From UBA8949 sp942493365 (GTDB taxonomy: Bacteria; Bacillota; Clostridia; Saccharofermentanales; UBA5734), in the NCBI GenBank assembly GCA_942493365.1, contig OW818697.1, positions 1,984,001 to 2,048,000 on the forward strand: a stretch of 64,000 bases of DNA, given 5' to 3'. This document shows, piece after piece, positions 59,502 to 64,000 of the stretch. Both the position numbers and the translations under genes were made by a program. The notes beneath the pieces are model-generated. The model saw only the letters and a list, made by a program, of their open reading frames with translations. It ran no database searches and was not told the DNA's origin. Position 1 is the first letter of the stretch. Every line of letters begins with the position of its first letter.

Positions 59502-60749
59502 CTACAGGTAGCGAAGAGCCTCGACGGGGTCAAGCTTGGACGCTTGCCAGGCGGGGTAAAGACTTGCCAGACAGCCGATAACCAGTGATAACCCGATGGC
59601 CAGCAGCAGCATGTCCAAGCGCCAGGAAACGATCAATGCCGCGTCAGCAAGGACCGGACCCGCGAATTGCGCAATGATCATACCCAGGCAGTAACCGATC
59701 AATCCGCCCAAAGCGCTGACCAGGATACCTTCCAGAAGAATTATCCGGGTAATGTGCTTCCGATGGAAACCAATGGCCCGGAAAATGCCAATTTCACGCG
59801 TGCGCTCCCGTACTGAACTGGACATGGTCAGGGCCGCCACCAGAAGTCCCGCCAGCAAAATCAGAATCGACAGGGCGGTGCCGAAGCGGGACAGTCGTGT
59901 CACCAGTTCGTCCCGGTCGAGCATGACCTTGCGCAAGCTGGTGATTTTGGCGTGGGGCAAAGCCGCTTGAAGCTGGGAAAGCAGGGTTTGTTCCGAGCCA
60001 AGGTTATAGTCGACTGACAATTCGATGACGGAAATTTCGCCCGGCAGACCGAGCAACACCTGTGCTTCCGACAGATCCATCAGAATCTGATTATCCTCCG
60101 AGGTGCCGTTTTTCTGCAGGATGGCAGCGACCCGAAAATCTTTGCCATTCATGACGACCTGGTCGCCGGGAAATCGGCTTAATGCGTAAGAAACGCCTGC
60201 TCCCAGAATGACTTCCGCCTTGCCAATATTCAGATTTTCGAAATCTTCCCGACTCAGGTCCAGCTTTTCGACAGCCATCCCTGAGCCTGAATCGTTGCTA
60301 ACCTGTGTACTTTCCGGCGCGAGCATATTGCGGATGCGCAGCCAGGGCTTAACCGCAAAATCGGTTTTCAGATCGCTGCCGGCGACCACGATCTCTTGCC
60401 CGTTAATCTGGAGCACACCCAGTATTTCGGGTATGACAGCCCGGATCATTTGCCGGTCCGGCAGGCCGTTGATCGTTGATATATCATTTACAGTCAGCTT
60501 TTTGACATCAAAAAGCACTTCAGGGATGCTGATGCCGCCGTAAGAAAAAGCAACCTCACCCGTGTCGGCTGTAATCACGATGTTTGCACCGTAGGAAGCC
60601 ATCTGGCCTGCCATCTCCGCTTTCATCGTTTCCACGATACTGTAGATCGAGACGGTGGTGGCAATACCGATGACCAGCCCCATCAGCACGAACGCCATTT
60701 TAGCTTTGCGGCGCAGGAGATTTTTGACAGCAATTTGGGCAAGTGTCAT
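59502..60749 (-). CDS. MacB/FtsX-type ABC transporter permease (second)
   Basis: A 415-residue permease. One N-terminal helix (about 17-40), a large extracytoplasmic domain (about 45-280) and three C-terminal helices (about 287-400) with RTREIGIFRAIGFHRKHI match the MacB/FtsX permease family. These transporters do not move solutes through a classical pore; they transmit force to extracytoplasmic partners. It is a paralogue of the permease at 61430 but lacks that protein's extracytoplasmic CxxC. Its start overlaps the ATPase gene by four bases. The DPVEALRYL end is typical. Confidence 0.92.
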   Translation of the reverse strand: MTLAQIAVKNLLRRKAKMAFVLMGLVIGIATTVSIYSIVETMKAEMAGQMASYGANIVITADTGEVAFSYGGISIPEVLFDVKKLTVNDISTINGLPDRQMIRAVIPEILGVLQINGQEIVVAGSDLKTDFAVKPWLRIRNMLAPESTQVSNDSGSGMAVEKLDLSREDFENLNIGKAEVILGAGVSYALSRFPGDQVVMNGKDFRVAAILQKNGTSEDNQILMDLSEAQVLLGLPGEISVIELSVDYNLGSEQTLLSQLQAALPHAKITSLRKVMLDRDELVTRLSRFGTALSILILLAGLLVAALTMSSSVRERTREIGIFRAIGFHRKHITRIILLEGILVSALGGLIGYCLGMIIAQFAGPVLADAALIVSWRLDMLLLAIGLSLVIGCLASLYPAWQASKLDPVEALRYL

Positions 60750-61417
60750 AAAATCATGCCATCCTTCATCATAATCGATCTTTTCATATAACTCGTATTA
60801 CCAGGATTGTGCGTGACCATCAGGATGGTCAGCCCTTCCTGGTTCAGTTGAGCAAAAAGCTCCATGATTTCCTGTCCGGTTTTGGAATCTAAACTACCGG
60901 TTGGTTCGTCGGCGAGAACAAGCGGTGGCTGGTTGACAATAGCACGGGCGATGGCCACGCGCTCTTGTTCTCCACCGGAAATCTGGTTGGGCAGGCGGTT
61001 CTTTTCCGCATACAAACCAACCCGCTCCAGTACGAGCGCAGCCATTTCCTTTTTTTGTTTAACCGGGTAGGGAGCGGTTGTCAGCGGCAGCAGCACATTT
61101 TCGAAGGCGGTCAGGTAGGGGATGAGCTGAAACTGCTGGAAGACGAACCCGAGATATTTTCGGCGGAAATCCGCCCGTTTCTCCTGAGAGAGTGAGTAGA
61201 TATCGATACCGTCAATCTGCACGCTGCCGCGGGTAGGCTTGTTCAGCCCGCCGATAATTGACAGCAGTGTGCTTTTACCTGAGCCCGACTGGCCCATGAA
61301 TGCGACGGATTCGCCCTTGTGGATATCAAGGGTAACCCCGCTGAGTGCATGCACCGCCTCGTTGTTTGTTTTGTATGTTTTATCGATGTCCTTCATCATA
61401 ATGAACTGATTGCTCAT
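60746..61417 (-). CDS. MacB/LolD-type ABC transporter ATPase
   Basis: A 223-residue ATPase: Walker A GQSGSGKST, Q-loop VFQQFQLIPYLTAFENV, signature ISGGEQERVAIA, Walker B LVLADEPTGSLD and H-loop MVTHNPG. These place it in the MacB/LolD/FtsE group, which pairs with the two permeases flanking it. It starts MSNQFIMMKDIDKTYKT after an AAGGAGAC site. The order permease-ATPase-permease, all co-directional with overlaps or short gaps, shows one heterodimeric complex. Confidence 0.94.
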   Translation of the reverse strand: MSNQFIMMKDIDKTYKTNNEAVHALSGVTLDIHKGESVAFMGQSGSGKSTLLSIIGGLNKPTRGSVQIDGIDIYSLSQEKRADFRRKYLGFVFQQFQLIPYLTAFENVLLPLTTAPYPVKQKKEMAALVLERVGLYAEKNRLPNQISGGEQERVAIARAIVNQPPLVLADEPTGSLDSKTGQEIMELFAQLNQEGLTILMVTHNPGNTSYMKRSIMMKDGMIL

Positions 61418-61429
61418 GGGTTGTCTCCT

Positions 61430-62626
61430 TCAAATCGTGCGAAGAGCCTCAGCTGGGTCAAGATTCGCGGCCTTGAGTGCCGGATACAGACTGGCCAGGC
61501 CAGCAATGCTGACAGAAATCAGGATGGCGGGTATTAGCAGGAGCGGATTCCAGGGAACCGTGACGTCCATCTGCGCCAGATAAGGACCGGCGAACCAAGC
61601 GACAATGCTCCCCGTCAGAAAGCCAAGGATACCACCGACCACACTCACAAAGAGCGCTTCCATTTCGATGATGGCGAGCACATGCAGACGGCGGAACCCA
61701 ATCGCCCGGAAAATGCCGATTTCGCGTGTGCGTTCATTGACCGAAGCGAGCATGGTTGACATCACGATCAGAGCCGCGACTAAAAGGGCCACACCGGACA
61801 GGATAAAGCCAAAGGCTGAAAAGCGGCCGATCGTTTCTTCGCGGATCAGCGCGGCTTGTCGCAAGACCGTGACACGGGCATTCGGCAGGACGGTCGTCAT
61901 CTGTGCGGCCATGTCTTCTATCGGGCAGAAATTGCAGAACCCGGAGACTTCTATCATCGAAAAGACGCCGGGACGGTCCAGCAAAGTCTGGACAACCTCG
62001 AGATTTGCATAAACCAGGCCGTCCTCCTCGGTGCCCATGGCGCTGAGGATGCCGAACACTGTGAAGCTCTGGTCGTTAATGGAAACCGCGTCCCCGGCAT
62101 TCAGTGCATATGCATGGGCGATGCCGGATCCCAAGAGCAGACCGTCAGCCGGCAGGTCCAGAAGGGCCAGGTCCGAGTCGGCGCGATCCGTCGATGGCTC
62201 AGCCAGTTCGCGCAGCGAGAACCAGGGTTTCATCGCAAATTCACGATGGGTTTCCACGCCCACCAGTAAAACCTTCTGCTCATTCAGCATAACGGCGCCA
62301 ACCAGCTTCGACGAGATGATATTGACGCTGCCGCCATCAGGAATCGTCTTGATCAAGGGCACATCGCTGGCCGTCAGTGGTTTGACATCAGACAACACCT
62401 CGGTCACCTGCAGGCCGTAATTCAGTTCAAGTCCTTGAAATCTGGGCGTAATGACGATATTGGGACCGAATTTGTCAAGTTCATTGCCCAGTTCGAGCCG
62501 CATCGCTGCCACGATACTGACCAGTGCGACAACAGTGGCCACACCGACAAGAAGCCCGACAATAATAAAGGACATTTTACGCTTTCGCTGGATGATATTG
62601 CTTAGTGCAATTCGAAAAAGACCCAT
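61430..62626 (-). CDS. MacB/FtsX-type ABC transporter permease with extracytoplasmic CxxC
   Basis: A 398-residue permease with the same plan as the one at 59502 (N-terminal helix about 18-42, extracytoplasmic domain, three C-terminal helices, NERTREIGIFRAIGFRRLHV, PAEALRTI end). It differs by Cys231 and Cys234 in the extracytoplasmic domain (SGFCNFCPIEDMA), a CxxC that could bind metal or act in disulfide exchange with the neighbouring Cys-rich DUF2318 protein. It begins nine bases after that gene. The resemblance to permeases of Fet/P19-linked ABC systems is by arrangement and from memory. Confidence 0.92.
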   Translation of the reverse strand: MGLFRIALSNIIQRKRKMSFIIVGLLVGVATVVALVSIVAAMRLELGNELDKFGPNIVITPRFQGLELNYGLQVTEVLSDVKPLTASDVPLIKTIPDGGSVNIISSKLVGAVMLNEQKVLLVGVETHREFAMKPWFSLRELAEPSTDRADSDLALLDLPADGLLLGSGIAHAYALNAGDAVSINDQSFTVFGILSAMGTEEDGLVYANLEVVQTLLDRPGVFSMIEVSGFCNFCPIEDMAAQMTTVLPNARVTVLRQAALIREETIGRFSAFGFILSGVALLVAALIVMSTMLASVNERTREIGIFRAIGFRRLHVLAIIEMEALFVSVVGGILGFLTGSIVAWFAGPYLAQMDVTVPWNPLLLIPAILISVSIAGLASLYPALKAANLDPAEALRTI

Positions 62627-62635
62627 GGATCCCCC

Positions 62636-63211
62636 TCATTGCTGTTGGCTGTTTCGCCAGTTCAGAACCTTGGATTGACTGATCATGATCCAGCCGTCTT
62701 GTACGACAGGCTGCATCGAGGTCGGCGGGTATTGCTCGCAGATGGCTGCGCCTGAAAGGTAATTCTGGTTTTCAATGTCGTAGGTGGAACGGCAGTTGTT
62801 GCAGACCAGGGCTTTTCCGGCCAGGACAAATTCACTGCAGCCGCAGGCGCAAAGTGCGTCCCCGGCATATAGTCGGCCTGACGAGGTGATATAGGCCATC
62901 ATGGGCACAGGATCGCCCAGATCGTTGGCCAGTTCAAAACGAACGATATTCGCCTGATCGACGTCGGCCAGTTTGAGCATAACTTGACCGTTTTCAACAA
63001 CCGGTTCCATAATCTGGGCCGCAACGACCTTGCCAATATACGAACGAGACGCGGCCACCGGTTCAGTTAGGGTTATGCTCGAATCTGGGGTTGGCTGCGA
63101 CAGCAGGGTATAGACCAACCAACCAGCGAGCGACAGCCCAATGACAACGATCAGGGAAATCAACAAACGTATTTTCGGGGAGGAAAGATGATTCACTTGA
63201 TTATCAATCAT
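62636..63211 (-). CDS. DUF2318 membrane-anchored Cys-rich protein (FtrD/FetA-like)
   Basis: A 191-residue protein with one N-terminal helix (about 14-37) and an extracytoplasmic DUF2318 domain. Its cysteines are Cys121, 123, 125, then Cys137 and Cys140, and Cys158 (CACGCSEFV, VCNNCRSTYD, AAICEQ); such sets bind a metal or Fe-S cluster. DUF2318 proteins occur with Fe uptake systems (FtrABCD of proteobacteria; the FetMP-linked operon), where their exact job is unknown. Here it comes just before the first permease. The full-length homologues have extra helices at the N-terminus; this is the short form. Confidence 0.85.
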   Translation of the reverse strand: MIDNQVNHLSSPKIRLLISLIVVIGLSLAGWLVYTLLSQPTPDSSITLTEPVAASRSYIGKVVAAQIMEPVVENGQVMLKLADVDQANIVRFELANDLGDPVPMMAYITSSGRLYAGDALCACGCSEFVLAGKALVCNNCRSTYDIENQNYLSGAAICEQYPPTSMQPVVQDGWIMISQSKVLNWRNSQQQ

Positions 63212-63227
63212 AAATAGCGATTCTTTA

Positions 63228-63671
63228 TCAATCTTGAGCTTCTTCCATGCTGGTTACTGTAATCAGAGGGTAAGAAGTGCCGTCAGCTGCTCTTTTGGAT
63301 TCACCATTCATTGTCGCCTGAACCGTTATGTAGATATGGTCCACCTTGGTCGTATTGTTAATTAAGTCTGATGCCATGACCTGGGCACCCGAAGCATCAG
63401 GCGAAAATTCGCCGTCAAAATAATAGAACTTGTAGGTATCATCATCCTGCAAGACAGCAATGCCATAACCCGTAGCCGCACATTTTTCCATTTGGAGGCA
63501 CTTTTTGGTGTCCGATCCGGGTACAGGTTTCAGAACATAGCAATGTTCATCCATGATATAGCCGCTCAAAGACACATTTTCAACCGGCTGCGCACAGGCC
63601 GTCAAGCCGAGCGGGAGAAGAGCGATTAACACCCAGACAAATACGAACATAGAAACGAATTTCTTTTTCAT
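63228..63671 (-). CDS. Cys-containing lipoprotein of unknown function, first gene of the cluster
   Basis: A 147-residue lipoprotein (lipobox LTAC, Cys26). The mature part contains IMDEHCYVLKP, KKCLQMEKCAATGYGIAV and YKFYYFDGEFSPDASGAQ. A His-Cys pair followed by two more cysteines suggests a metal site or a disulfide-linked fold. I do not recognise a named domain. It is separated by 16 bases from the DUF2318 gene and is preceded by a consensus promoter, so it opens the operon. A role as an extracytoplasmic metal or substrate carrier for the ABC complex is inference. Confidence 0.78.
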   Translation of the reverse strand: MKKKFVSMFVFVWVLIALLPLGLTACAQPVENVSLSGYIMDEHCYVLKPVPGSDTKKCLQMEKCAATGYGIAVLQDDDTYKFYYFDGEFSPDASGAQVMASDLINNTTKVDHIYITVQATMNGESKRAADGTSYPLITVTSMEEAQD

Positions 63672-63693
63672 AGATTATCCCCCTTTTTTCAAA

Positions 63694-63721
63694 ATTATAT
63701 CAATTGTTTTATCGCTGTATA
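63694..63721 (-). promoter_or_regulatory. Promoter of the DUF2318/ABC/oxidase cluster
   Basis: On the minus strand: TATACA (63721-63716), a 16-base spacer and TATAAT (63699-63694), with TGA directly before it giving an extended -10 (TGATATAAT). It ends 22 bases before the lipoprotein start. Confidence 0.5.
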
Positions 63722-63789
63722 GTAACAAATGTTCTTGTTTTATCAGATTCTGTCCATTTATTTAGTCTTTCTACCCTATTTTAATACAA

Positions 63790-63821
63790 TTTGGCGATAG
63801 CACTCTTTGGCGATTGCACTC
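63790..63821. repeat. Tandem 16-base direct repeat upstream of the cluster
   Basis: TTTGGCGATAGCACTC (63790-63805) is followed at once by TTTGGCGATTGCACTC (63806-63821), one mismatch. It lies about 120 bases before the first gene and 70 bases upstream of its -35 box, a possible activator site. Confidence 0.6.
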
Positions 63822-63823
63822 TT

Positions 63824-63961
63824 TTATCTGTATACACCCACAGCAGCAGGCATATTTTGATACTCATCAGTATCCCTCATAAAATCTTCCAAAAACCCCC
63901 GGAATGATTCCAGATTTATGGCTTCCAGAGATTCCGCTTTCTCTTGTAAATAACCGCCAGA
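63824..63961 (-). pseudogene. Probable 3' end of a partial or frameshifted gene at the right edge
   Basis: Reading leftward, an open stretch of 45 codons ends at a TAA (63824-63826). Its content (LQEKAESLEAINLESF, FLEDFMRDTDEYQNMPAAVG) looks coding rather than random. It is closed by a TGA at 63962-63964 next to a run of seven A/T, while an overlapping frame further upstream (GTWHSDFSIEKNDLAVIYK) also looks coding, so a frameshift is likely. No family is recognised. Confidence 0.3.
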
Positions 63962-64000
63962 TCATTTTTTTCAATGCTAAAATCGCTATGCCATGTGCCA

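Noticed and set aside
1..64000. CRISPR arrays, tRNA or rRNA genes, insertion sequences, prophage
   Set aside because: I saw no regularly spaced repeats, no cloverleaf or rRNA sequence, and no transposase, integrase or phage structural genes.

Overview
The window reads as a stretch of chromosome from an anaerobic, mid-G+C member of the Bacillota, most likely class Clostridia. Pointers to this are the c-di-AMP cyclase/glmM/glmS cluster, a two-subunit 2-oxoacid:ferredoxin oxidoreductase, Feo iron uptake under DtxR-type boxes, a clostripain-family protease, DUF368, ABC-F and PadR proteins, strong Shine-Dalgarno sequences and TTGACA/TATAAT-type promoters. I cannot name a genus. There is no rRNA, tRNA, CRISPR array, prophage or insertion sequence that I can see. 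Genes are tightly packed, and several convergent pairs end within ten bases of each other or overlap.

Layout. 1-3.3 kb: a small XRE regulator, a DEAD-box helicase, a lipoprotein serpin and a Rieske ferredoxin. 3.3-9.9 kb (minus strand): a cell-envelope block with a YcxB-like membrane protein, a Zn amidase, glmS, glmM and a fused CdaA-CdaR-type c-di-AMP cyclase. 9.9-15.6 kb: a Crp/Fnr regulator, a VTT membrane protein, a membrane-protein/XRE pair, and feoA-feoB plus a small FeoB-associated cysteine-rich protein behind two DtxR-like operators. 15.6-26.2 kb (minus strand): DODA-type dioxygenase, zinc-ribbon clostripain homologue, DUF368 lipid-carrier transporter, UV endonuclease, SPFH protein, a dihydrolipoamide-dehydrogenase-like flavoprotein, GNAT protein, LRR-like lipoprotein and LMW phosphatase. 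This block also holds two in-frame deletion relics: an OpuC-type binding-protein/permease chimera and a shortened nitroreductase.

26.3-32.1 kb: VOC and SRPBCC proteins, a polytopic membrane protein, and a response regulator-histidine kinase-flavoprotein operon whose last gene looks like an extracytoplasmic flavin/iron-sulfur electron-transfer protein. 32.2-48.9 kb: acyl-CoA ligase, a lipoprotein pseudo-esterase, a cNMP-binding/DUF2225 protein, KorAB, glutathione peroxidase, TcdA, an Fe-S aldo-keto reductase, ABC-F, a DUF4143 ATPase, an acyltransferase coupled to a GPH symporter, and a MATE pump. 49.1-51.7 kb: a PadR-controlled ABC exporter with DUF1048 proteins, one fused to the ATPase.

51.7-63.7 kb (minus strand): the most striking region, an eight-gene same-strand cluster. 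It encodes a Cys-containing lipoprotein, a DUF2318 (FtrD/FetA-like) protein, permease-ATPase-permease of MacB type, a Thr-rich anchored protein, a 1046-residue repeat surface protein and a 1299-residue multicopper oxidase with three Fn3 domains. The first genes recall the DUF2318/ABC part of the Fet/P19 iron systems. The oxidase suggests an extracytoplasmic metal-oxidation or metal-handling system. Neither FTR1 nor P19 is visible. The right edge holds a probably broken or partial gene.
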